Below the pieces are notes generated by a model. It made no database searches, was not told the DNA's origin, and was given only the letters and a program-made list of their open reading frames with translations. The position numbers and the translations under genes were made by a program. From positions 310,001 through 374,000 of the forward strand of contig NZ_JAAIYO010000004.1 of the NCBI RefSeq assembly GCF_014930455.1: DNA of 64,000 nt, in the 5' to 3' direction. Shown here piece after piece: positions 37,714 to 46,586 of the stretch. The stretch's first letter is position 1; every line of letters starts with the position of its first letter. The DNA is from Corallococcus soli. GTDB lineage: Bacteria > Myxococcota > Myxococcia > Myxococcales > Myxococcaceae.

Positions 37714-38397
37714 ATGATGATTCGAATCAATCTGCTGCCCGTCCGGGCGGTGAAGAAGCGCGAGATGGGCCAGCAGGTGCTGGTCATCTACGCCGCGGTC
37801 CTGATCGCCGCGGTGGTGGGCAACTACTTCTGGTACGCGGATCGCGACGGCGACCTCACGCGCGCCAAGCAGGGCATTGCCCAGACGAAGGCGAAGATCG
37901 CGGAGCTGGAGAAGGTCATCGGCGAGGTGACCAACATCAACACCCGCAAGGCCGAGGTGGAGAAGAAGCTCGCCATCCTGGACACGCTGCGCAAGAGCCG
38001 CAACGGGCCGGTGCGCATGATGGACGCGCTGGCGTCCGCCCTCCCCAAGAAGGTCTGGCTCAAGACCTTCGTGGAGGCGTCCAACAACGTCACCATCAAC
38101 GGGTCGGCCATCAGCCACGACGAGGTCGCTGAACTGATGCGCGGCCTGGGCGGCATGGTGTGGACGCCCAAGGGCATGGGGCGCCTGGTGGAGCAGCGCC
38201 GTGACGCCCAGACGTCCCGCGTGGAGCTCTTCAACACGGAGACGGCCTCCGTGGAGGAGTTCCCGGTGTCGGACATCCGGCCGTTCTTCAAGTCCATCGA
38301 ACTGACCAACGCGGTGCAGGCCAAGCTGAACAGCACGCCCGGCGCGCCCACGTTCGTCGATTTCAAGCTCACCCTCACCGCCAACTACGCCATCTAG
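37714..38397 (+). CDS. pilN: Type IV pilus alignment protein PilN
   Basis: PilN is a bitopic inner-membrane protein that joins PilM to PilO. Three ATGs lie close together (37705, 37714, 37717). The GAGGAG site touches the first, so the second, nine bases away, is chosen (227 aa). The start reads MMIRINLLPVR, the PilM-binding motif. One membrane helix (about residues 22-42) precedes a coiled coil (TKAKIAELEKVIGEVTNINTRKAEVEKK) and a small periplasmic alpha/beta domain. Confidence 0.95.
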   Translation: MMIRINLLPVRAVKKREMGQQVLVIYAAVLIAAVVGNYFWYADRDGDLTRAKQGIAQTKAKIAELEKVIGEVTNINTRKAEVEKKLAILDTLRKSRNGPVRMMDALASALPKKVWLKTFVEASNNVTINGSAISHDEVAELMRGLGGMVWTPKGMGRLVEQRRDAQTSRVELFNTETASVEEFPVSDIRPFFKSIELTNAVQAKLNSTPGAPTFVDFKLTLTANYAI

Positions 38398-38421
38398 CAG
38401 GCGGCGAAGGACTCTCCTGTC

Positions 38422-39042
38422 ATGGACAAATACCTGGATCAGCTCGCCAAGGCCCCGCCGGCGGTGAAGTTCGGTGGGCTCGCGGCACTCGTCGTCATCA
38501 TCACCGTCGCCAACTTCTTCCTCGCCATCCAGCCGACGGAAGAGGCCATCACCGCGCGGGCCTCGGAGCGCCGCAAGCTCGACCTGGAGCTCGCGGAGAA
38601 GAGCGAGATCGCCCAGAACCTCAACGAGCGCCGCCGTGAGATGGACGTGCTCGAGCAGAAGCTGGCGGAGGCCCAGACGGAGCTGCCGGAGCGGCGCGAC
38701 ATGGAAGAGCTGCTCGCGCAGATCAACGACATCGGCAAGAAGTCCGGCCTGGAGATCTCCCGCGTGGAGCCCGACAAGGAGTACGTCGGCAGCGGCGAGT
38801 TCTTCGCGCGCATCCCCATCAAGATGACGGTGAGCGGCAACTACCATGAGATCGCCATGTTCCTGCAGGAGATGGCGAACATGCGGCGCATCGTGAACAT
38901 CAACAACATCAAGTTGGATGGCGCGACGCTCAAGAACGAGAAGGTGGTCCTCCAGAGCAACTTCCTGGCCACCACGTTCCGCTTCGTCGAAACGAAGCCC
39001 GCCGCCGATCCCAAGAAGCCCGCCGAGAAGAAGAAAAACTAG
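38422..39042 (+). CDS. pilO: Type IV pilus alignment protein PilO
   Basis: PilO (206 aa) pairs with PilN in the periplasm. It has a short N-terminal tail, one membrane helix (about residues 16-37), a long coiled coil (ARASERRKLDLELAEKSEIAQNLNERRREM) and a ferredoxin-like domain starting near DIGKKSGLEISRVEP. The C-terminus is lysine/proline-rich (KKPAEKKKN). It lies 24 bp after pilN. Confidence 0.95.
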   Translation: MDKYLDQLAKAPPAVKFGGLAALVVIITVANFFLAIQPTEEAITARASERRKLDLELAEKSEIAQNLNERRREMDVLEQKLAEAQTELPERRDMEELLAQINDIGKKSGLEISRVEPDKEYVGSGEFFARIPIKMTVSGNYHEIAMFLQEMANMRRIVNINNIKLDGATLKNEKVVLQSNFLATTFRFVETKPAADPKKPAEKKKN

Positions 39043-39086
39043 AAACTTGATCCGCCCTGCAACTGGGGCGACAAGGGATGACGCGG

Positions 39087-39650
39087 ATGAAGACGTTCAA
39101 GTCCACGATGACTGCTGCGGTGCTGGTGCTGACCCTGTCTGCCTGTGGGGAGACGCCCAAGGCCAGCAATGCCCCCGCCAAACCCAAGACCGCGGCCCCC
39201 GCCGTGGCACCGGTGACGGCGAAGGCCGGGGTGACGACGGTGCCAGGCTTCGTCTACACCTACAGTCCCGTGGGCAAGCGGGATCCGTTCCGGAGTCCGC
39301 TGGAAGAGCTGGGACCGATTACGGGCGATGGCGCGGAGCGCGCCTGCAATGAGCCCCTGTGCGTGTTCGACCTGGACCAGCTCAGGCTGGTCGCGGTCGT
39401 GACGGGGGACTCCAGTCCGCTGGCGATGGTGGAGGATCCGCTGGGCCGGGGCCATATCGTCCGGCGTAACACCCGGATGGGGCGCCAGGGCGGTAAGGTG
39501 ACCCAGATCCTCCGGGATTCGGTGACCGTCACCGAGGTCTTCACGGGTGCCAAGGGCGAGCTCATCAGCAATCCGGTGAGCCTGCAGCTCAAGGCAGATG
39601 GCGTAAAGGACCCCGCCTACAACCTGATGACGGGCAAGAACTGGGAGTAG
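39087..39650 (+). CDS. pilP: Type IV pilus lipoprotein PilP
   Basis: PilP links the PilNO complex to the secretin PilQ. The ATG at 39087 (187 aa) has AAGGG nine bases upstream; another ATG at 39078 is too close to that site. The lipobox is LTLSAC with Cys20. A disordered Pro/Ala/Lys linker leads to the motif GKRDPFRSPLEEL, which in this family binds PilNO, then a beta-sandwich domain (LRLVAVVTGDSSPLAMVEDP, VRRNTRMG). Confidence 0.95.
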   Translation: MKTFKSTMTAAVLVLTLSACGETPKASNAPAKPKTAAPAVAPVTAKAGVTTVPGFVYTYSPVGKRDPFRSPLEELGPITGDGAERACNEPLCVFDLDQLRLVAVVTGDSSPLAMVEDPLGRGHIVRRNTRMGRQGGKVTQILRDSVTVTEVFTGAKGELISNPVSLQLKADGVKDPAYNLMTGKNWE

Positions 39651-39708
39651 CGCCCCACGGCGCGCCCGCGGGCAGTCAGTCGCCCGCACCAACTTGTTGA
39701 GGGGACGC

Positions 39709-42498
39709 ATGCTCGAGCAGAGCGCTGTGACGAGGGGCAAGTGGTTCATGGCGACCGCATGGGCGGTCGTCCTGGCAAGCGCCAATGTGTACGGCGCGGA
39801 TCTCAATACGCTGCGCGACCTGCAGGTGTCGCGGACGGGAGCGGGTGCCCAGGTCGTGGTGACCGGGACCCGGCCGCCTACCTTCACCGTCTTCCGGCTC
39901 AGTGGGCCGGAGCGGCTGGTGGTGGACCTGTCGTCCGCGGATGCCACGGGCATCAAGGGACACCATGACGGCACCGGTCCGGTGTCCGGCGTGGTGGCCG
40001 CCCAGTTCTCCGACGCACGCGCCAGCGTGGGCCGCGTGCTGGTGGCGCTCGACCAGGCGTCCCAGTACGATGTGCGCGCCGAGGGCAACCGCGTCGTGAT
40101 CTCCGTGGACGGCTCGTCGGTGGCCCCCGCCGCCACGACCGCCCAGGCGCCCGCGGCACCGAAGCCGGCCACGCCGGTGGCCGTCGCCGCCGCGTCGAAG
40201 CCCGCGCCGGTGGCCATCGCCGCCGCGCCGAAGCCCGCGCCGGTGAAGGCCGAGCCCGCCCCCGTCGTGGAGGCGATGGTGGCCGTGGTCCCCGAGGAGG
40301 GCAGCGCCGCCAAGGCCGTTCCGTCCCAGGCCCCGGGCCGCGAGAACGTGGTCGCCACGGAGGCGGATGAGCGCGAGGTGGCCCACCCGGCCCAGCGCAT
40401 CACCCGGCTGTCCCTGGACGGCGACGCGCTGCGCGTCGGCGCCGACGGCGACATCGCCCGCTACGAGGTCCTGGAGCTGGTGGATCCCCCCCGGCTCGCC
40501 GTGGACGTCTACGGCGTGGGCCTGAGCGCGAAGGCGCCCAAGGTGAAGGGCAACCTGCTCAAGGACGTGCGGGTGGGCGCCCATGAGGACAAGGTCCGCC
40601 TGGTCCTGGTCGCCAAGGGCGACATGCCCGCCTACCGCGTGGACCGCGCCGAGCGAGGCCTGGACGTGGTGCTGGGCGCCGCGGTGGCGCGCAAGCCGAA
40701 GCCCGCCGTGTCCCGCGACGCGGTGGCGGAGACCGAACCCCTGCGCCCGCAGCCCCTGCCCGTGGAGCCGCCGAAGCCCGCGCAGGCCGTCGTGGCCCAG
40801 GCCGTGGAGGTCAAGGACCTGTCCTTCGACGAGAGCGCCTCCGGTGGCCGCGTGCAGCTGAAGCTGTCCGGCGCGACCTCGTGGAAGGTGGACCGGCCGG
40901 ATCCGCGCAGCGCCGTGCTGACGCTGGACAACGCGCGGCTGCCCAAGAAGCTGGAGCGCAGCCTGGACACCAGCGCGCTGGACACGCCGGTGAAGATGAT
41001 CAGCGCCTTCAGCGTCCCCGGTGAGGGCCGCAAGGTGCGCGTGGTGGTCGCCGCGGACGGCGCCATCGAGGAGAACGTCACCCAGGGCACCAACACCCTG
41101 AGCTGGCGGCTGGACGTGCAGGGCGTGAAGACGGAGGAGGTGGCCGTCACCCAGCGCACCGCCGGCTTCACCGCCGAGGCGCCGGCGTACGCGGCGGAGG
41201 GCGCGCCCCAGCAGGCGCGCTACCGTGGCAAGCGCGTGTCCTTCGAGTTCAAGGACATCGAGATCCAGAACCTGCTGCGCGTCATCGCGGAGATCTCCAA
41301 GCGCAACATCGTGGTGGCCGACGACGTGTCGGGCCGCGTGACCATCCGCCTGCGCAACGTTCCCTGGGACCAGGCGCTGGAGCTCATCCTGCGCACCAAG
41401 CAGCTGGGCCAGGAGCAGGTGGGCAACATCATCCGCATCGCTCCCCTGAAGACCCTGGAAGAGGAGGCGCGGCTGCGCGGTGAGCGCAAGCGGTCCCTGC
41501 AGGCGCAGGAGGAGCTGCTCATCAGCCTGGTGCCGGTGAACTACGCGGTGGCCAGCGACATGGCCGCGCGGGTGAAGGACGTGCTCAGCAGCCGCGGCTC
41601 GGTGACGGTGGACACGCGCACCAACGTGCTCATCATCAAGGACATCCGCACCAACACGGAGAAGGCGCGCGCCCTGGTGCGCAGCCTGGACACGCAGACG
41701 CCGCAGGTGCTCATCGAGAGCCGCATCGTGGAGGCGAGCACCACCTTCAGCCGCAACCTGGGCGTGCAGTGGGGCGGTCAGGCGCGCCTGTCGCCGGCGA
41801 CCGGCAACCCCACCGGCCTCATCTTCCCCAGCACGGTGGGCGTCACGGGCGGCGCCCCGGGCACGGCCCCGGGCGTTCCGGCGGCGCCGAACTTCGCGGT
41901 GAACCTGCCGGCGGCCGTGGGTCCGGGCCTCGGCGGCGCCCTGGGCTTCGCCTTCGGGTCCGCGGGCGGCGCGCTCCAGCTCAACCTGCGCCTGTCGGCG
42001 GCGGAGTCCGAGGGCGCGGTGAAGACCATCTCGTCGCCCAAGGTCACGACGCTGGACAACAACACGGCCCGCATCAGCCAGGGTCTGTCCATCCCGTTCA
42101 GCCAGACGTCAGCGACCGGCGTGAACACCATCTTCATCGAAGCGCGTCTGTCGCTGGAAGTGACGCCGCACATCACCCAGGACGGCAGCATCCTCATGTC
42201 CATCCAGGCGCAGAACAACCAGCCGGACCCGTCCAACACGGGCGCCAACGGACAGCCGTCCATCCAGCGCAAGGAGGCCAACACGCAGGTCCTTGTGAAG
42301 GACGGGGATACCACCGTCATCGGTGGCATCTACGTGCGCCGGGGCAGCACCGCCCGCGAATCGGTGCCCTTCCTGTCGAAGATCCCCGTGCTGGGCTTCT
42401 TCTTCAGGAACTCCCTGGAGACCGACGAGCGCCAGGAACTGCTCATCTTCATCACGCCCCGCATCCTCAACCGGCAGACCATCGCGCAGAGCCTCTAG
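39709..42498 (+). CDS. pilQ: Type IV pilus secretin PilQ
   Basis: PilQ forms the outer-membrane pore through which the pilus passes. The ATG at 39709 has GAGGGG at a good distance and gives 929 aa. A signal peptide (AWAVVLASANVYG) is followed by three AMIN domains (about residues 25-115, 228-320 and 360-450), which bind peptidoglycan. An Ala/Pro/Lys linker (about 145-190, with PAPV repeats) separates the first two. Then come the secretin N0/STN domain (VSFEFKDIEIQNLLRVIAEI), one N1 domain (VNYAVASDMAARVKDVLSS) and the secretin barrel (SSPKVTTLDNNTARISQG, ending RQELLIFITPRIL). It closes the pil run proper. Confidence 0.97.
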   Translation: MLEQSAVTRGKWFMATAWAVVLASANVYGADLNTLRDLQVSRTGAGAQVVVTGTRPPTFTVFRLSGPERLVVDLSSADATGIKGHHDGTGPVSGVVAAQFSDARASVGRVLVALDQASQYDVRAEGNRVVISVDGSSVAPAATTAQAPAAPKPATPVAVAAASKPAPVAIAAAPKPAPVKAEPAPVVEAMVAVVPEEGSAAKAVPSQAPGRENVVATEADEREVAHPAQRITRLSLDGDALRVGADGDIARYEVLELVDPPRLAVDVYGVGLSAKAPKVKGNLLKDVRVGAHEDKVRLVLVAKGDMPAYRVDRAERGLDVVLGAAVARKPKPAVSRDAVAETEPLRPQPLPVEPPKPAQAVVAQAVEVKDLSFDESASGGRVQLKLSGATSWKVDRPDPRSAVLTLDNARLPKKLERSLDTSALDTPVKMISAFSVPGEGRKVRVVVAADGAIEENVTQGTNTLSWRLDVQGVKTEEVAVTQRTAGFTAEAPAYAAEGAPQQARYRGKRVSFEFKDIEIQNLLRVIAEISKRNIVVADDVSGRVTIRLRNVPWDQALELILRTKQLGQEQVGNIIRIAPLKTLEEEARLRGERKRSLQAQEELLISLVPVNYAVASDMAARVKDVLSSRGSVTVDTRTNVLIIKDIRTNTEKARALVRSLDTQTPQVLIESRIVEASTTFSRNLGVQWGGQARLSPATGNPTGLIFPSTVGVTGGAPGTAPGVPAAPNFAVNLPAAVGPGLGGALGFAFGSAGGALQLNLRLSAAESEGAVKTISSPKVTTLDNNTARISQGLSIPFSQTSATGVNTIFIEARLSLEVTPHITQDGSILMSIQAQNNQPDPSNTGANGQPSIQRKEANTQVLVKDGDTTVIGGIYVRRGSTARESVPFLSKIPVLGFFFRNSLETDERQELLIFITPRILNRQTIAQSL

Positions 42499-42530
42499 AG
42501 GCCTGCCGCCTGATTGGGAGATCCATTCCA

Positions 42531-43190
42531 ATGAAGCCCTTGTTCGTCGCTGCGTCCCTGGCGCTGGGCCTGTGCGGGTGCGCCGAAAGCCCGCCGGTCA
42601 TTCAAATCCTCTCCGGCAAGGTCCCGACCGATACGTGTGAACTCGAGGATGACGCGCCCTCGCGGGCGTCCGGGTCGCTCAACCTGGCCTACACTCGGAA
42701 CTACGTGCTGGGGCTGTACGTCAACTCCAGCTACAGCAACACCCCGCTGGACGTGAACGGCGTCCCGCTGGACCCCACCCCCACCACGGGCGGGCAGGGC
42801 ACTGCCATCGTAGAGGCCGTGGAGCTGTCGTACGACACGACGCCGAACGCGCGGATCCCCGACCAGACCATCCCCTACACGGCGTCCCTCAACCCCGGCT
42901 CCGAACAGAACGAGCTGGTGCTCAGCCTGCTGAGCCAGGAGGCCGCGGAGGCCCTGCTGGATGCGGTCGCCCCCGGGGGCGAGACGGTGGAGGTGGCCGT
43001 CACCATCAAGCTGACGGGCCGGTTCGTGGCGGGCAGCGGCAAGTTCGAGTCGAACGAGTACGTCTACACCTTCCGGGCCTTCAACCAGGACCTCGGCATC
43101 CCCGCCTGCGCTCCGGGGACGTCTTCGGATCGCGTGGCCCCGTGTGGTTCTTCCGGTGGGCAGGACGGCGCCTACCCCACCTGCATCTGA
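42531..43190 (+). CDS. Lipoprotein of unknown function downstream of pilQ
   Basis: The ATG at 42531 follows GGGAG and gives 219 aa. A lipoprotein signal (PLFVAASLALGLCGC, Cys17) leads to a beta-rich mature part (LGLYVNSSYSNTPL, ETVEVAVTIKLTGRF) and a cysteine-bearing tail (IPACAP, VAPCGS, PTCI). I do not recognise the family. It starts 32 bp after pilQ, so it is probably co-transcribed and could help the secretin in the outer membrane. That is inference. Confidence 0.75.
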   Translation: MKPLFVAASLALGLCGCAESPPVIQILSGKVPTDTCELEDDAPSRASGSLNLAYTRNYVLGLYVNSSYSNTPLDVNGVPLDPTPTTGGQGTAIVEAVELSYDTTPNARIPDQTIPYTASLNPGSEQNELVLSLLSQEAAEALLDAVAPGGETVEVAVTIKLTGRFVAGSGKFESNEYVYTFRAFNQDLGIPACAPGTSSDRVAPCGSSGGQDGAYPTCI

Positions 43191-43223
43191 CCCGCGGGCG
43201 CCCGCCGCCCGCCTGGATGACCC

Positions 43224-43586
43224 ATGTCCTTTCGCACGCACCTTGAGTCGGTGGTGAACCAGGTGGACGGAGCCCTCGCGTGCAGCGTGATGGGCTTCGA
43301 CGGCATCTCCGTGGACACGTTCCAGAAGGACGAGGCCGCGGAGCTGGACGTCACGGGCACCTGGGTGGAGTACGCCAACCTGCTGACGCAGCTGAGGAAC
43401 GCCGCCGAGTCCCTCAAGACGGGCACGGTGACGGAGGTCAGCGTCAACAGCGAGAAGGTCCTGACCGTGATGCGCCTGCTGACCCCGGACTACTTCCTGG
43501 TCCTGGCGCTTCGCGCGGATGGCAACTTCGGCAAGGGCCGCTACGTGCTGCGCGTGACGGCCCCCAACGTGAAGGCGGAGCTGTAG
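43224..43586 (+). CDS. Roadblock/LC7-domain protein (MglB-like fold)
   Basis: This 120-residue protein has the pattern of a single roadblock/LC7 domain: helix (HLESVVNQVDGALACSVMGFDGISVDTF), a long second helix (YANLLTQLRNAAESLKTG), then paired strands (TEVSVNSEKVLTVMRLLTPDYFLVLALRADGNFGKGRYVLRV). Such proteins form dimers that regulate small GTPases; MglB, the GAP of MglA, is the myxobacterial example. This is not MglB itself. Its place between pilQ and sgmX suggests a role in polarity or pilus regulation. No other domain is present. Confidence 0.85.
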   Translation: MSFRTHLESVVNQVDGALACSVMGFDGISVDTFQKDEAAELDVTGTWVEYANLLTQLRNAAESLKTGTVTEVSVNSEKVLTVMRLLTPDYFLVLALRADGNFGKGRYVLRVTAPNVKAEL

Positions 43587-43727
43587 TCGCACGGTCGTCC
43601 GGGCAGGGTCTGTCCTGCCTGCCTGGTGACGCCCCCGGGCGCTGCTTTCCTCTTTGCAGGACTCAGGGCATGGGCTAGACACCCCGGACTTTTCATCGTT
43701 TTTGTCTGTCCGAAGGAGTCGGTCCCC

Positions 43728-44309
43728 ATGGCCGGTTTTGTCGATACGTCCGAGTTCCGCAATGGTTTGAAGATCGAGATCGACGGCGAGCCGTTCGTGA
43801 TCGAGTACTTCCAGCACGTCAAGCCGGGCAAGGGCTCCGCGTTCGTGCGCACCAAGATCCGCAGCCTGCTCTCCGGCCGCATGCTGGAGCCGACGCTGAA
43901 GTCCGGCGACAAGGTGGGCCTGCCCGACATCGAGCAGAAGGACATGGAGTTCCTCTACGCCTCCGGCGACGAGTACCACTTCATGGAGAAGAAGTCGTAC
44001 GAGCAGACGTTCATCACCGCGGACGCGCTCGGCGAATCGAAGAACTTCCTGAAGGAGAACACCCAGGTCGAGGTGCTCTACTGGAACGGCAAGGCCATCT
44101 CCGTCACGCTGCCGAACTCGGTGGACCTGAAGGTCATCAAGTGCGACCCGGGCGTGCGCGGCGACACGGTGTCCGGCGCGATGAAGCCCGCGACGCTGGA
44201 GACCGGCTTCACCGTCAACGTGCCCCTGTTCATCAACGAGGGTGACGTGCTGAAGATCGATACGCGCGAAGGTGGCAAGTACCTCACCCGCGTGTCCACG
44301 GCGGGCTAG
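43728..44309 (+). CDS. efp: Elongation factor P
   Basis: EF-P relieves ribosome stalling at polyproline. The ATG at 43728 follows AAGGAG and gives 193 aa, close to the standard size. Domain I has FRNGLKIEIDGEPFVI and the tip loop KPGKGSA, where Lys35 is the residue that is modified in bacteria with EpmA. Domain III ends in VNEGDVLKIDTREGGKYLTRV-type sequence. The genome encodes many Pro-rich linkers (the Sm-like protein here is one). It starts the efp-accB-accC group. Confidence 0.96.
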   Translation: MAGFVDTSEFRNGLKIEIDGEPFVIEYFQHVKPGKGSAFVRTKIRSLLSGRMLEPTLKSGDKVGLPDIEQKDMEFLYASGDEYHFMEKKSYEQTFITADALGESKNFLKENTQVEVLYWNGKAISVTLPNSVDLKVIKCDPGVRGDTVSGAMKPATLETGFTVNVPLFINEGDVLKIDTREGGKYLTRVSTAG

Positions 44310-44351
44310 GCACCACCGTTCTTCACCTGGCGACTCCGGGAGGGGTCTGGA

Positions 44352-44936
44352 ATGGCAACGAAGCGCAAGGCAACCCGGCCGGCCGCGCCCGCGAGCACGG
44401 CCTCCGGGCGTGACTCGGGAACCACGTCCCTGGACGTGGAGGCCCTCCGGCAGATCGTGGAGATCCTGGAGGCCTCGGACGTCACCCGGCTGGTGTGGAC
44501 GCGGGGGACGGAGAAGCTGTCCATCCGCCGTGGCCACGCGCCGGAGACGACCATCGTGCACCACACCGGCGGCTCGGGCCCCGGCGTGACGGTGTCGCCG
44601 ACGGTGGACTACGCCGCGCCCGCGCCTCGTGCGGCCGCCGCTGTCGCGTCCGCGCCGCCCCCCGCGGCGGCCCCGGAGAAGCCGGCGGAGAAGCCGGGTC
44701 ACCAGGTGACCAGCCCCTTCGTGGGGACGTTCTACCGGACCCCCGCGCCGGACCAGCCCGCGTTCGTGGACGTGGGGTCGGTCGTGCGCAAGGGCCAGGT
44801 GCTCTGCATTGTCGAAGCGATGAAGTTGATGAACGAAATCGAATCCGAGGTCTCCGGCAAGATCGCCGAGGTCCTCGTGGAGAACGGTCGCCCGGTGGAG
44901 TTCGGTCAGGCGCTGTTCCGCATCGAGCCGGCCTGA
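44352..44936 (+). CDS. accB: Biotin carboxyl carrier protein of acetyl-CoA carboxylase
   Basis: AccB carries biotin between the carboxylase and transferase halves of acetyl-CoA carboxylase, the first step of fatty-acid synthesis. The 194-residue product has an Ala/Pro-rich linker and a C-terminal biotinyl domain with FVGTFYRTPAPDQPAFVDVG and the attachment motif VEAMKLMNEIES. It starts behind GGGAGG. accC follows after 72 bp, as in many bacteria. Confidence 0.96.
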   Translation: MATKRKATRPAAPASTASGRDSGTTSLDVEALRQIVEILEASDVTRLVWTRGTEKLSIRRGHAPETTIVHHTGGSGPGVTVSPTVDYAAPAPRAAAAVASAPPPAAAPEKPAEKPGHQVTSPFVGTFYRTPAPDQPAFVDVGSVVRKGQVLCIVEAMKLMNEIESEVSGKIAEVLVENGRPVEFGQALFRIEPA

Positions 44937-45008
44937 GCCCGCTGTCCAAGGCACGTCCGGCCCGCCGCAGGGCCGGATGCGCCCCAGGCCCTCTCAAGGA
45001 GCACGGAC

Positions 45009-46394
<1,386 letters not shown>

Positions 46395-46487
46395 CGCGGG
46401 CCATGTCCGCACCGGGCAGCCCGCCGGGCGGACGGCCGTCCGGGCGGGTGATCCGGCCCGGGGGGATGGCAGGCTGTTTCTTGACCC

Positions 46488-46517
46488 GCGTTGGAGGATT
46501 CCGTTAGCCTCCAACGC
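46488..46517. promoter_or_regulatory. 10-bp inverted repeat upstream of sgmX
   Basis: GCGTTGGAGG (46488-46497) and CCTCCAACGC (46508-46517) are perfect reverse complements with a 10-bp centre. It sits about 94 bp after accC and 70 bp before sgmX and has no T-run, so it is either a terminator of the accBC run or an operator. A TTGACC box at 46481-46486 is directly upstream, and a weak -10 (TAGCCT, 46505-46510) would lie within the repeat, which favours an operator. Confidence 0.5.
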
Positions 46518-46586
46518 TCCCCCCCAGAGAAGGACTGAAACCCGCGAAGTTCCTCGGGGTTTCTGCCTGTCGGAAGCGCACGCTCG

